The position numbers and the translations under genes are program-made. From VXNE01 sp965208745 (GTDB lineage: Bacteria > Pseudomonadota > Gammaproteobacteria > Pseudomonadales > Azotimanducaceae): DNA of 64,000 bases. The stretch is taken from contig CBDBPN010000004.1 in the NCBI GenBank assembly GCA_965208745.1, forward strand, positions 2,108,001-2,172,000. The letters are read 5' to 3'. A model generated the notes under the pieces. The model was not told the origin of the DNA. It saw only the letters and a list, made by a program, of their open reading frames with translations, and did no database searches. This document shows, piece after piece, positions 49,816 to 60,000 of this stretch; the stretch's first letter is position 1; each line of letters opens with the position of its first letter.

Positions 49816-51927
49816 ATGAACCACAGCCAGATCGTCAGCTTCATCTGGGGCGTGGCGGACCTGATCCGCGACATATTCAAGCGCGGCAAGTACCAGGACG
49901 TCATCGTGCCGCTAACCGTCCTCAGACGCCTGGACTGCGTGCTCGACCCGACGAAGGCGAAGGTCCTTCAAATCCGGGCGACCTACAGGGACAAGATCGA
50001 GAACCTCGACCCGCAGCTCCAGCGTGCCTCGGGATTCGCCTTCTACAACACGTCGCGCTACGACTTCGAGCGGCTCCTGGCCGACGCTCCCCACATCGCG
50101 GCGAACCTGCGGAACTACATCGCCGGGTTCAGCCCGAACATGCGCGAGGTGCTGGAAAAGTTCGACTTCGACAACACGATCGCGAAGCTCGACGAGTCGG
50201 GTCTCCTGTTCCAGGTCGTCCAACGATTCGCGGACCCGCAGGTGAATCTCCACCCCGATGCGGTCGACAACTTCACGATGGGGACGATCTTCGAGGAGCT
50301 CATCCGCAAGTTCAACGAAGCCCTGAACGAGAACCCGGGTGAGCACTTCACCCCCCGCGACGTCGTCCATCTGATGGTGGACCTGCTCATGGCGGGTGAC
50401 GAAGACCAGCTACGAACCAAGGGGATCATCCGATCCGTCTACGACCCGTGTTGCGGGTCCGGCGGGATGCTCACCGTTGCCAAGGAGCACATCACCATCG
50501 GGGAGACCCGCGACGGCGAGCGCATAGGCGAGCCCACGAATCCCGAGGCCCACATCCACCTGTTCGGCCAGGAGGTCAACCCGGAGACCTTCGCCATCTG
50601 CAAGTCGGACCTGTTCATGAAGTCCGAGGACGGCCGGGACGCGGAGCGCATCCTGTTCGGCAGCACGCTCTCCAACGAGCGGCACGCGGGCGTCGGGTTC
50701 GACTACATGATCGCCAATCCGCCCTACGGCAAGGACTGGAAGCGCGACCAGGACGCCGTCCGGGCCAAGCACGACCGGGGCGCGACCGGCCGCTTCGCAG
50801 CGGGACTACCGCGGACTAGCGACGGTCAGCTCCTGTTCCTTCTGCACATGCTGGCGCACATGAAGGAACCCGACCAAGGCGGCTCCCGTATCGCGATCAT
50901 CATGAACGGCTCGCCGCTCTTCACGGGAGACGCAGGCAGCGGCGAGAGCGAGATACGGCGCTGGATCCTCGAGAACGACCTGCTGGAAGCCCTCGTCGCC
51001 CTGCCGGAGCAGCTCTTCTACAACACCGGCATCGCGACATACGTGTGGGTCCTTACCAACCGGAAGCGCCCGGAACGTCAGGGCAAGGTTCAGCTCATCG
51101 ACGCGACCTCGTTCTGGGTACTCCTGCGGAAGAGCCTTGGCGCCAAGCGCCGCGACATCCCGTTCGAGCGAAAGCAGGACATCCTGCGGCTGCTGTCCGA
51201 GTTCGGCGACGGGACGAAGCGATCGGTGGAGAAGGAGGGCGAGGACCGCGAGGCTGTCGTCAGCCGCATCTACCCGACGACGCATTTCGGCTTCCGCAAG
51301 ATCACGGTTGAGCGCCCGCTTCGTCTCGACTTCCAGGCCAGCCCGGAACGGATAGCGCGTTTGGAAGACGAGCGGGCGTTCGCCAATCTGGCCGTCTCTC
51401 GCAAGCGAGGCGAGGCGAAGCTGCGGGACGAACAGGCGGGGCTTGAGCAGCAGGCAGCCATACGCGCGATGCTGCAGGCTTTGCCGGACGAGCTCTTCCT
51501 GGATCGGGCGGAGTTCGAAGCCGCCCTCTCGCAGGCCGCTGCGGACGAGAACCTAAAGCTGGCCGCCCCCGTGCGCAGGGCCATCCTCTCGGCACTGTCG
51601 GACCGCAACGAGGAGGCCGCGATCTGTCGCGACCGGGACGGGCAACCGGAGCCGGACCCGAATCTCCGCGATACCGAAAACGTGCCGCTCGGCGAGGATA
51701 TCGACGAGTTCTTCGAGCGTGAGGTGACGCCCCATGTCCCAGACGCCTGGGTCGACAGGGCGCGTCGCGATCCACAGGATGGGGAGGTCGGCCTCGTCGG
51801 GTACGAGATCAACTTCAACCGGTACTTCTACGAGTACCGTCCGCCGCGACCGTTGGAGGAGATCGAGGCGGACATTCAGCAGGTGGAGCGGGAGATCCTT
51901 GAGATGCTGCGCGAGGTGACGGCGTAG
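49816..51927 (+). CDS. hsdM: Type I restriction-modification methyltransferase subunit HsdM
   Basis: 703-residue N6-adenine methyltransferase subunit that with HsdS methylates the host sites. The N-terminal HsdM domain is FIWGVADLIRDIFKRGKYQD with VIVPLTVLRRLDCVLD. SAM motif I is DPCCGSGGMLTVAKEH (about 210-217) and the catalytic motif is IANPPYGKDW (NPPY at 301-304). The C-terminal third, with VGYEINFNRYFYEYRPPRPL, is the HsdS-docking region. The ATG at 49816 gives the standard MNHSQIVSFIWGVADLI; upstream in-frame codons have no family match. The operon is interrupted after this gene by an insertion sequence, so the downstream hsd genes may lack a promoter or use one in the element. Confidence 0.93.
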   Translation: MNHSQIVSFIWGVADLIRDIFKRGKYQDVIVPLTVLRRLDCVLDPTKAKVLQIRATYRDKIENLDPQLQRASGFAFYNTSRYDFERLLADAPHIAANLRNYIAGFSPNMREVLEKFDFDNTIAKLDESGLLFQVVQRFADPQVNLHPDAVDNFTMGTIFEELIRKFNEALNENPGEHFTPRDVVHLMVDLLMAGDEDQLRTKGIIRSVYDPCCGSGGMLTVAKEHITIGETRDGERIGEPTNPEAHIHLFGQEVNPETFAICKSDLFMKSEDGRDAERILFGSTLSNERHAGVGFDYMIANPPYGKDWKRDQDAVRAKHDRGATGRFAAGLPRTSDGQLLFLLHMLAHMKEPDQGGSRIAIIMNGSPLFTGDAGSGESEIRRWILENDLLEALVALPEQLFYNTGIATYVWVLTNRKRPERQGKVQLIDATSFWVLLRKSLGAKRRDIPFERKQDILRLLSEFGDGTKRSVEKEGEDREAVVSRIYPTTHFGFRKITVERPLRLDFQASPERIARLEDERAFANLAVSRKRGEAKLRDEQAGLEQQAAIRAMLQALPDELFLDRAEFEAALSQAAADENLKLAAPVRRAILSALSDRNEEAAICRDRDGQPEPDPNLRDTENVPLGEDIDEFFEREVTPHVPDAWVDRARRDPQDGEVGLVGYEINFNRYFYEYRPPRPLEEIEADIQQVEREILEMLREVTA

Positions 51928-51951
51928 CGTGCGGAAATGTCGGCAGTCCCG

Positions 51952-51960
51952 GCGTGGATG
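51952..51960. repeat. Target-site duplication, left
   Basis: GCGTGGATG directly outside the left terminal repeat; the identical nine bases follow the right terminal repeat at 54105-54113. A 9-bp direct repeat is the footprint of insertion. Confidence 0.85.
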
Positions 51961-51978
51961 CAGCAGTTCTCATTTTGA
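51961..51978 (+). repeat. Left terminal inverted repeat of the IS
   Basis: CAGCAGTTCTCATTTTGA, an 18/18 inverted match to 54087-54104. Beyond this the two ends diverge. Confidence 0.9.
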
Positions 51979-52047
51979 GTATTGAGTCATTGGGTATCGG
52001 AGTTCTCCAGGGTTGGTGGATTGTTGGCCGGCGGAGTGGTGTTGGGG

Positions 52048-53337
52048 TCAGGGCGGCTGTGCGGCGGGTCCGCCGGTGGCGAGCAGGCCGATCAGGGCGT
52101 TCCAGTCGGGGAACACCTGGTACTCGGTGAGGGTGCGCAGGTGCTCGAACAGGCGGGCGCGGGTGCCGAGGCGCTGGCGGGCGCGTCGCCAGAGGGACTC
52201 GGCGAGTTCGCACGCGGTGTGCAGCGCGAAGGCGAGCAGGTTGAGGACGACGAGCACGCTGGCGAGGGTGTTCTTGCCGTGGCCGAAGTTGTGTTCGAGG
52301 TGGTAGCCGTGCTGCTTGAGGACGTTGAAGGTCTCGTTCTCGATCTTCCAGCGCGCGCGGGCGCAGTCGGCGAGTTCGGCGACGTTGTCGCGGTCGACGT
52401 CGAGGCTGGTGACGAAGGCGCCGCGGTAGGTGACCTTGCCGTTCGGCCGCGCGCTGGTGATCTCCAGCCAGTTGACGCGCAGGGCGTCGTCGCCGTCGCG
52501 GATGGGCAGGTCGGTCATCCAGCGGTAGCGGTGGATGCGGCGCTTCGCGCCGCGTCCGGCGGTGCGCTGGCGCGTGGGCAGGCGGATGCCGTCGAGGTAC
52601 TCGTAGAGGGTCTGGTGGCTGGCCGGCTTGGCGGTGAGCAGGAAGTCGCCGCCGGCGTCGAGCATGGCCCGGCAGACGGGCTGGCAGGCATAGAGGTCGT
52701 CGCCGAGATAGACCGGGCGCAGTGCGGCGCAGCGCTCGCCGTGGGACCGCAGCCAGCGTTTGACGGCCTGGCGTTCGCAGTCCTGCTTGGCGGCGCCGTC
52801 TTGCGGCGCGACGAACTCGGGCGGCAGCGGCAGCGCGCGCGACCGGCCCGGCGCCACGACGGTGGCGGCGAGCATCTGGTGGAAGTGCTCCGTGCCGCCG
52901 TCGTTGCGCTTGCGGGTCGAGCAGTTGTCGCAGTGGATGTTGCGGGAGCGGAAGTACTCCGTGCCGTCGATGGCGACGAGCACGCGGTCGTCCAGGCAGC
53001 GCATGGAGGCCAGCGCGCCGTGCGCGCCGAGGTCCTCGACGAGGGCGTGGAACTCGTCGTCGAAGTGTTCCGTCGGCACGCCGTCGAGCAGTTGCCGGAT
53101 GTGGTTGTCGCAGGGGATGCGGTCGAGGCCGAACAGGGTGTGCGCGTTGCAGCGGCGACCGCCTTCGGCGAGCGCGCGCTGGTGCGCCAGGAACGACGGC
53201 GACCGCATGAAGAACACCGACAGCGCCGCCATGCCGATGTCCGCCATGGCGTAACGGCGGTTGCGCCCGCGGCGCGGGTCCGGCAGCTGCGCGAAGCACG
53301 CCCGCAGCCGGTCGAGATGGCGCGCGAGGAACCTCAC
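52048..53337 (-). CDS. DDE transposase of the IS
   Basis: 429 residues from a GTG at 53335-53337. The N-terminal RNA/DNA-binding part is RFLARHLDRLRACFAQLPDP, then CDNHIRQLLDGVPTEHFDDE. The catalytic core shows VLVAIDGTEYF (first D), VYLGDDLYACQPVC (second D) and the C-terminal ARARWKIENETFNVLKQHGY with the glutamate in KIENE, followed by YHLEHNFGHGKNTLASVLV. This YREK-like last block is of the IS4 superfamily kind. The start codon overlaps the stop of the methyltransferase gene (GTGA), so transposase translation probably depends on the passenger gene. It reads intact to the stop at 52048. Confidence 0.88.
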   Translation of the reverse strand: MRFLARHLDRLRACFAQLPDPRRGRNRRYAMADIGMAALSVFFMRSPSFLAHQRALAEGGRRCNAHTLFGLDRIPCDNHIRQLLDGVPTEHFDDEFHALVEDLGAHGALASMRCLDDRVLVAIDGTEYFRSRNIHCDNCSTRKRNDGGTEHFHQMLAATVVAPGRSRALPLPPEFVAPQDGAAKQDCERQAVKRWLRSHGERCAALRPVYLGDDLYACQPVCRAMLDAGGDFLLTAKPASHQTLYEYLDGIRLPTRQRTAGRGAKRRIHRYRWMTDLPIRDGDDALRVNWLEITSARPNGKVTYRGAFVTSLDVDRDNVAELADCARARWKIENETFNVLKQHGYHLEHNFGHGKNTLASVLVVLNLLAFALHTACELAESLWRRARQRLGTRARLFEHLRTLTEYQVFPDWNALIGLLATGGPAAQPP

Positions 53338-54020
53338 GGCGGCGCGCCGGCCTCCACCGCCATGAGCGCCGCCAGCACCGCCAGGCGCTCCGCCGGCGGC
53401 ATCGCCGCGTAGCGCCGGCCCCAGCCATGCGCCTTGCGCTTGACCATCTGCCGGTGCGTGAAGTTCCGTCCCGCGCGCGCGGCCCAGTGCACGCGATCCG
53501 GTTCGAAGTTGAACCACACCTTCTCGGTGACCACCCCCGCGTGGTTCATCACCTGCAGCGACACGCTGCGCCAGCCGCCCAGCAACTCGTCGTACAGCGC
53601 CGACGGGTATCCCGACACCATCGCCGCGCACGGCAGGCCCGTCAGCAGTTCCAGCAGCGCCACGTGGTCCGCGTCCGCGTAGTCGTGCCGGTAGCGGCGC
53701 TCCGACTTGCGCGCGCCGCGCAGGTACGGCGGGTCGCTGTACACCAGCTCCGAACCGTCGAACGGGAACCCGGCCAGCCACGCGTGGCAGTCGCCATGCA
53801 CCAGCTCCACCGGATGGCCGCACTCGAACGACGCCAGCGCCCGCCGGTCCAGGTCGATGCCGATGTTGCGCAGCGCCGCCGGCTTGCGCCGCATCACCGC
53901 GCCGCCGCCCAGGTGCGTCTCGATGTACACCGCGTGCGGCGGCATCAGCGCCACCAGCGCCTGCCACAGCCCCGATGTCGCCTTCGATCCGAACCACGGG
54001 TTGCCCATGGCCCGCACCAT
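53334..54020 (-). CDS. D12-class DNA adenine methyltransferase carried by the IS
   Basis: 228 residues. NPWFGSKATSGLWQALVALM, the SAM motif YIETHLGGGAVM (LGGG at 37-40) and ELVYSDPPYLRGARK (catalytic DPPY at 96-99) define an alpha-type N6-adenine methyltransferase of the Dam/D12 fold. The C-terminus EKVWFNFEPDRVHWAARAGR and KAHGWGRRYAAMP is consistent with phage- and transposon-borne members. It is the first gene of the element, only about 67 bases from the right end, coupled to the transposase by GTGA. It may modify the element's ends or protect against restriction. The recognition site is unknown; the element itself has no endonuclease partner. Confidence 0.85.
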   Translation of the reverse strand: MVRAMGNPWFGSKATSGLWQALVALMPPHAVYIETHLGGGAVMRRKPAALRNIGIDLDRRALASFECGHPVELVHGDCHAWLAGFPFDGSELVYSDPPYLRGARKSERRYRHDYADADHVALLELLTGLPCAAMVSGYPSALYDELLGGWRSVSLQVMNHAGVVTEKVWFNFEPDRVHWAARAGRNFTHRQMVKRKAHGWGRRYAAMPPAERLAVLAALMAVEAGAPP

Positions 54021-54086
54021 AGGGCCGCCGCCCTATGGTGTCAACCCGTTCGCCGACGGAATCTCCGACTCCGTTGCCCCGTCAGG

Positions 54087-54104
54087 TCAAAATGAGAACT
54101 GCTG
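54087..54104 (-). repeat. Right terminal inverted repeat of the IS
   Basis: TCAAAATGAGAACTGCTG, the exact reverse complement of 51961-51978, followed at once by the second GCGTGGATG. Confidence 0.9.
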
Positions 54105-54113
54105 GCGTGGATG
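54105..54113. repeat. Target-site duplication, right
   Basis: GCGTGGATG, identical to 51952-51960. Removing the IS and one copy restores a continuous sequence between hsdM and abiEi. Confidence 0.85.
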
Positions 54114-54189
54114 CCGACGGTTTGAACGAAAGAAGCGAGGGTGCTAGGATGCGCCCCGCCTGACCATACAGAATCGTATACAAGAACAC

Positions 54190-54804
54190 TTGTCTGCCGA
54201 CGTTTCGGATCAGCATGGGGTGGTGGATCCGCGCGCTGTGGGCCTCGGCACGTTCTTCCGGCAGCGAGACGCAGCCGAGGTCGGCGTCCACTCCCGGGAG
54301 CTCCGTCGGCTTCTGGAGGAAGGAACCGTGGAGCGCGTGGCGCGGGGGTTGTACCGCCGCACCGACGCGGAGATCACCGAACACCACACCCGGGCCGCAG
54401 TGTGCGCCCGGGTGCCACGGGCCGTAATCTGCCTGCTCTCCGCCCTGCGCGTCCACGACATCGGGACGCAGCTTCCCGCGAAGGTCTGGATCGCCATCCC
54501 CCACAAGGCGCGTACACCGGTCACCGGCCTGCCCGTCAGAGTCATCCGCTTCTCCGGCGCGTCCCTGCGATATGGGATCGAGGACATCGAGTTCGAAGGT
54601 GTTGCCGCGCGGATCACCAGCCCTGCGCGGACGGTTGTGGACTGCTTCCGCTTTCGCCGTGTCGTCGGACTGGACGTCGCGCTCGAGGCGATCCGCGACG
54701 CTCTCGAGCAGGGCACTGCGACATCGGAACAGATCCGGCGCGCCGCAGATGTCTGCCGAGCGGGTTCGTTGGTCCGGCCCGTCCTTCAAGCGCTACAGGC
54801 ATGA
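54190..54804 (+). CDS. abiEi: AbiEi-type antitoxin (type IV toxin-antitoxin)
   Basis: 204 residues. The N-terminal winged helix RDAAEVGVHSRELRRLLEEG with VERVARGLYRR is the AbiEi_4 DNA-binding domain. The C-terminal part AVICLLSALRVHDIGTQLPA and VWIAIPHKARTPVTGLPVRV is the antitoxin domain. AbiEi represses its promoter and counteracts the AbiEii nucleotidyltransferase without direct binding. A TTG at 54190 is the apparent start. It overlaps abiEii by ATGA. It sits within the type I restriction operon, after the IS. Confidence 0.83.
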   Translation: MSADVSDQHGVVDPRAVGLGTFFRQRDAAEVGVHSRELRRLLEEGTVERVARGLYRRTDAEITEHHTRAAVCARVPRAVICLLSALRVHDIGTQLPAKVWIAIPHKARTPVTGLPVRVIRFSGASLRYGIEDIEFEGVAARITSPARTVVDCFRFRRVVGLDVALEAIRDALEQGTATSEQIRRAADVCRAGSLVRPVLQALQA

Positions 54805-55755
54805 CGCCGCGGAGTCCCCGAGACATCGCCGCCTCCGTACGCGCACGCTTGCGAGACCTGGCGCGAAACCGGGACCTCGACTTCAACGTCGTACTGAATC
54901 GCTACGCCGTCGAGCGCTTCCTGTACCGGCTCTCCGTGTCGAGCGAGGTGGACGAATTCACCTTGAAGGGTGCGACACTCTTTCGGGTGTGGGCTGCGCA
55001 GGAGTTGCGGCCGACGAACGACGTGGACTTCCTGGCGGCGGGACTTATGGACCATACCAGGATACGCGATGCACTCGACACGATCTGCACCACTTCCTGT
55101 CGGGAGGACGGCGTGTCGTTCGATCCCGCAACGATCCGGATTCAGGGGATCCGACAGGCGGATCGGTATGGAGGAGTACGGGTGCGGCTTAGAGGCAACC
55201 TCGGTCAAGCACGGCTGCACCTGCAGGTAGACATCGGTTTCGGTGACGTCATCACCCCCGGGCGCGAGGAGCAAGACTATCCGACGCTGCTCGACCTTCC
55301 GGCGCCTCGACTGTGGACCTACCCGCGCGAAACCCTGATCGCCGAGAAGCTCGAAGCCATGGTGGACTTTGGGGGAAGACAACGCACGAGTGAAGGACCT
55401 TTGGGATTTGGCCTGCCTTGCTCGCGGCTTTTCGTTCGATGGAGAGACGCTGCGCGCCGCCATCGCCGAGACCTTCGGAAGACGGGGAACGGCCTTCGGA
55501 GGCTCCCGGCCACTTGCACTGTTGCCGGCCTACTACGAGGACACCCTGCGCGTGGAACGCTGGCGCGCAATGAGGGAGCGGATCGGACCCGATGTCGACG
55601 GGCCTATTCGGCTTGCTGAGGCCGGGGGAGAGTTGTTGTCCTTTCTGGGTCCGGTCTACGACAGCCTGCTTGCGAACAGTGCTTTCAACCGAGGTTGGCC
55701 GGAGGGTGGTCCGTGGCGACCGCCGGCGTCTCCTGAAGGAACGAAGGTGCAATGA
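54801..55755 (+). pseudogene. abiEii: AbiEii-type nucleotidyltransferase toxin, frameshifted
   Basis: Mediates abortive infection or growth arrest by nucleotidyl transfer. The first frame holds SRDIAASVRARLRDLA-like text, RYAVERFLYRLSVSSEVDEF, TLKGATLFRVWAAQELRPTN and DVDFLAAG (the DUF1814 metal-binding D-x-D), then YPRETLIAEKLEAMVDFG. At the G5 run 55371-55375 the frame changes. Removing one G gives FGEDNARVKDLWDLACLARG and the rest to 55755. As read, the product would diverge after about residue 191 and end at 55619. A one-base homopolymer change could be phase variation, inactivation or a sequencing error. The stop overlaps hsdS by ATGA. Confidence 0.78.
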
Positions 55756-57068
55756 CTGAGTCCCAAGGTCGTCGCGAGGGAAGGCAGCGGCGCCTCCTGC
55801 GACCGTATCGCGACTACGAGGAGTCCGCGGTCGGTTCATTGGGGTGCGTTCCGTCGCACTGGAGCGTTCTCCCGCTCAAGCGGGTATGCCGGCTCCACTA
55901 CGGGGACTCACTTGCGTTGGATGATCGTGTCGATGGCGGGGTCACAGTGTTTGGCTCGAATGGCCCGATTGGCAAACACGACCAGCGGAATACCCAGGGA
56001 CCGTGTGTGATCGTTGGTCGGAAAGGGTCCTTCGGAAAGGTCAGCTACTCTGCGGACGCCACCTTCGCGATAGACACAGCTTTCTTCGTCGATAGCCGCC
56101 ATTGCGGGGAGGATATTCGGTGGCTGTACTACGCTCTGCAAAGCGCTCGCCTGGACGCGGCGTCGAAGGACTCGGTCGTGCCGGGGTTGGACCGGCAAGA
56201 CGCGTATGCTCAGCTACTCGCAGTCGGCCCGATGTCGGAGCAGCGGGCCATCGCCGACTTCCTTGATCGCGAGACAGCAAAGATCGATGCGCTGGTGGCG
56301 AAAAAGGAGCGTTTGATCGAGTTATTGGAGGAGAAGCGTGCGAGCCTCATCACGCGCACGGTCACCCAGGGTCTCGACTTCGACGTTCCGGTGAAGGACT
56401 CGGGTGTCGAGTGGCTGGGCGAGATTCCGATGCATTGGGAGGTCGGGAAACTCAAGAGCTTGGCGGGTGGCACGACGGTCGGCATAGTCGTGACTCCTTC
56501 CAAGTACTATGTAAACGACGGTGTTCCGTGTCTCCGTTCACTAAATGTGTCTGGTGGCGCAATTGACACGGAGGACATCGTCTTCATCAGTCAGAGCGCG
56601 AACGAGCTACATCGGAAGTCGAGGATCTACGTTGGCGACATAGTTGTGGTTCGTACGGGGCAGGCAGGCACGGCAGCCGTTGTACCCGGGGAGTTGGACG
56701 GGGCGAACTGCATCGACCTCCTGATCGTACGGCGCTCGAAGAGGATCTTGCCGAAGTTCATGTACTACTACCTTAACTCCAGTGCCGCGATATCGCAGGC
56801 GAAGTCCAAGTCAGTTGGCGCTATACAGGCTTACTACAATACGTCGACGTTGTCCCGGCTTGTGGTTCCAGATCTTCCGCTCGATGAGCAGCAAGAGATC
56901 GTTACCTGTCTGGACAAAACGACCAAAGATCTGGACGGACTTGTGGCAAAGGTCCAACTGGCGGCTACGCTCCTCGAGGAGTTTCGTGCCGCTCTGATCT
57001 CTGAGGCGGTCACCGGCAAGATCGATGTTCGCTATGAAGCTAGGGTGAGAGATTCGAAAGGGCTGTGA
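55752..57068 (+). CDS. hsdS: Type I restriction-modification specificity subunit HsdS
   Basis: 438 residues with two target recognition domains. The first half follows YEESAVGSLGCVPSHWSVLP and ends at the conserved helix SEQRAIADFLDRETAKIDAL with LIELLEEKRASLITRTVTQG. The second half starts DSGVEWLGEIPMHWEVGKLK and ends DEQQEIVTCLDKTTKDLDGL and FRAALISEAVTGKIDVR. The two helices form the spacer coiled coil. Local base composition is lower in GC in the second recognition domain (about 56470-56900), as expected for exchanged recognition domains. The ATG overlaps abiEii by four bases, and hsdR follows directly. The target sequence is unknown. Confidence 0.92.
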   Translation: MTESQGRREGRQRRLLRPYRDYEESAVGSLGCVPSHWSVLPLKRVCRLHYGDSLALDDRVDGGVTVFGSNGPIGKHDQRNTQGPCVIVGRKGSFGKVSYSADATFAIDTAFFVDSRHCGEDIRWLYYALQSARLDAASKDSVVPGLDRQDAYAQLLAVGPMSEQRAIADFLDRETAKIDALVAKKERLIELLEEKRASLITRTVTQGLDFDVPVKDSGVEWLGEIPMHWEVGKLKSLAGGTTVGIVVTPSKYYVNDGVPCLRSLNVSGGAIDTEDIVFISQSANELHRKSRIYVGDIVVVRTGQAGTAAVVPGELDGANCIDLLIVRRSKRILPKFMYYYLNSSAAISQAKSKSVGAIQAYYNTSTLSRLVVPDLPLDEQQEIVTCLDKTTKDLDGLVAKVQLAATLLEEFRAALISEAVTGKIDVRYEARVRDSKGL

Positions 57069-57094
57069 CAAGCTGTGATCTCGAACGAGGCAGC

Positions 57095-60000
57095 ATGACG
57101 CCGACCATCTCCGAACGTGCCTTCGAGGAGGCGATCGAGTGCGCTCTGCTACGGCACGGACCCGACGAGTGCCCCGAAGACCGCACGTCGCTTCGTGAGT
57201 CCTCGTCGCCTTACGACAAGGGTCTTGTTCCCGGCGGTTATCGCAAACGCCATCCGGCGGACTACGACCGCCGGCTGTGTTTGATTCCAGCCGAAGTCGT
57301 CGACTTTCTCCTCGCCACCCAGCCGAAGGAATGGGAGAAGCTCAAGCAACACCACGTGGCTGACGTCAAGTCCCGCTTCCTCGGGCGCCTATCCCGCGAG
57401 ATCGCTCGCCGCGGCGCCCTGGACGTGCTGCGCAACGGCGTCAAGGACTCGGGCTGCAAGTTCCGCCTCGCATACTTCCGCCCGGCGAGCGGCCTCAACG
57501 AGGAACTACAGCGTCTCCACGCGGCCAACCTCTTCGCGGTCGTCCGGCAGCTCCGTTTCAGCGAGGGGAGCGAACAGAGTCTCGATCTCGCGCTGGTTCT
57601 GAATGGCATCCCGATCTTCACGGCCGAACTCAAAAGCCCACTGAACGGCCAGGACGTCGAAGACGCGATCCACCAGTACCGGACCGACCGGGATCCGCGA
57701 GAGCCGCTCTTTGCGTACGGCCGCTGCCTTGCCCATTTCGCCATCGATCCGGAGCAGGTGTTCGTAACGACGGCCCTCGCCGGAGCCAAGACGCGGTTCC
57801 TGCCCTTTAACCAGGGCCGCTTCGGCGGCGCGGGGAATCCGCCGGTTCCCCCCACGCGACAGGGCTACTCCACCAGCTATCTCTGGGACGAGGTCTGGGC
57901 ACGGGACAGCGTGCTCGATCTCGTCCGTCAGTTCATCCACGAGGTCGAGGTGGAGGACGACCGGGGCCGCAAAACCGGCGAGCGCTTCCTGATCTTCCCG
58001 CGATACCAGCAACTGGATTGTGTGCGCCGGTTGGTGCAGGACGCTCGGGAAGAGGGCACAGGCCAACTCTACCTGATCCAGCACTCGGCCGGCAGCGGAA
58101 AGAGCTTCACGATCGCCTGGCTGGCACACCAGCTCTCGGTCCTGCACGACCATGACGACCGGCGCGTCTTCGACTCGGTCATCGTGGTGACGGACCGGCG
58201 CGTGCTGGACAGGCAGCTCCAACACACGATCCGCCAGTTCGAGCAGACCCTCGGCGTCGTCGAGAACATCGATCAGACGTCTCGCCAACTCCGCGAGGCC
58301 TTGGAGGCGGGCAGGACGATCATCGTCACGACGCTGCAGAAGTTCCCCGTCATCGCCGAGCAGATCGGGCAGCTTCCCGGGCAACGTTTCGCCGTGATCG
58401 TGGACGAGGCGCATTCGTCGCAGTCCGGGGAGAGCACGAAGAGCCTCAAGGCGGTACTCGCCACTGAGGATCTCGAGGAGGCGGAGCGGGAGGAAGCGGG
58501 CGCGGAAACCCCGGAAGAGGAGATCGAGAACCGGGTGCTCGAGGAGATTCAAAGCCGCGGTCGCCTGCCGAATCTCTCGACGTTCGCCTTCACCGCGACT
58601 CCGAAGCCCAAGACGCTCGAACTCTTCGGCCGCAGGCGGCCTGACGGTAAGTTCGAGTCGTTCCACCGCTACACGATGCGCCAGGCGATCGAGGAGGGGT
58701 TCATCCTCGACGTGCTGGCGAACTACACCACCTACCAGGCGTACTGGCGCCTGTTGAAGAAGGTCGAGGACGATCCGCGCTACGACAAGCGCAAGGCCGA
58801 GTACCTGCTCAAGTCCTTCGTCGACCTGCACCCCCACGCCATTGGGGAGAAGATCGCCATCTGCGTCGAGCACTTCGCGGCGCAGGTTGCAGCGGAGATT
58901 GATGGACGCGCCAAGGCGATGATCGTCACGCGTTCGCGGCTGCACGCCGTGCGCACCAAGCTCGCGCTCGACCACTACTTGAACGAGAAGGGACATCCCT
59001 GGCGGGCGCTCGTCGCCTTCTCCGGAACGGTAAGCGACGGTGGCGAGTCGTACACGGAATCAGGGATGAACTCGACCGGGAGGGATCGCGTCATCAGCGA
59101 CCGGCAGACGGCCGCCGAGTTCGAGAAACCGGAGTACCGTTTCCTGGTGGTCGCGAACAAGTTCCAGACCGGATTCGACCAACCCCTTCTCCATACGATG
59201 TACGTCGACAAGAAGCTCGGCGGCGTCAACGCGGTGCAGACACTGTCGCGGCTCAACCGCACGCATCCCGGCAAGCGGGGCACGATGGTGCTGGATTTCG
59301 CCAACGAGGCGGAGGAGATCAAGAAGGCGTTCGAGCCCTACTACGAAACCACGCTCCTGTCCGAGGAGACCGACCCGAATCTCCTCTACGAGGTCCGGGC
59401 CAGGCTCTTCGACTTTGGCGTGTTCGCCGAGGAGGACATCGAGGCCTTCGCGCGGGTGTTCTTCAAGGCGAACGTGAGCCAGGACAGGCTGTACGCCGCA
59501 CTGGCGCCGCCGCGCCAGCGCTTTGCCGACCTGAGCGACGACGAAGGCCAGGACTTCCGGAGCCAGCTCTCCGACTACGTGCGCCTGTACGCATTCCTAT
59601 CGCAAGTGCTGACCTTCGCCGACACGGATCTCGAGAAGCTATACGTCTTCGCCCGTTACCTGCGGCGCCTGCTGCCGGCGAACCGCGAGGAGCTGCCAGT
59701 CGAGGTACAACAGAACATCGACATGGAGTCCTTCCGCACTCTGCAGACGAGCCGCGGCCGGATCGCGCTCGAGCGGCAGGCGAAACCGCTTGAGCCGGCC
59801 GGCAGCAAGCCCGGCGGCCGCACGGGCGAAGAACTGGAGACTCTCTCGCGCATCATTGAGGCGCTGAACGAGCGCTTTGGGCTGAATCTCGGCCCGGAGC
59901 ACCGTGTCACGCTTGATCAGATCCGCTCCGCCCTGGATGACGATGCAGGCCTGGACGCCAGCGCCCGGGTCAACACGCGTGAGAACGTGCGACTGACCTT

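Larger units (their letters stand above)
51961..54104. mobile_element. Insertion sequence with DDE transposase and methyltransferase passenger
   Basis: 2144 bp. The ends are perfect 18-bp terminal inverted repeats, CAGCAGTTCTCATTTTGA at 51961-51978 and its reverse complement at 54087-54104, and the element is flanked by the 9-bp duplication GCGTGGATG. It holds two minus-strand genes, a methyltransferase then a transposase in transcription order, overlapping by GTGA. The perfect ends and duplication imply a recent insertion. It separates hsdM from abiEi-abiEii-hsdS-hsdR. The IS family is not assigned with confidence; the transposase has an IS4-superfamily-like DDE core. Confidence 0.9.
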
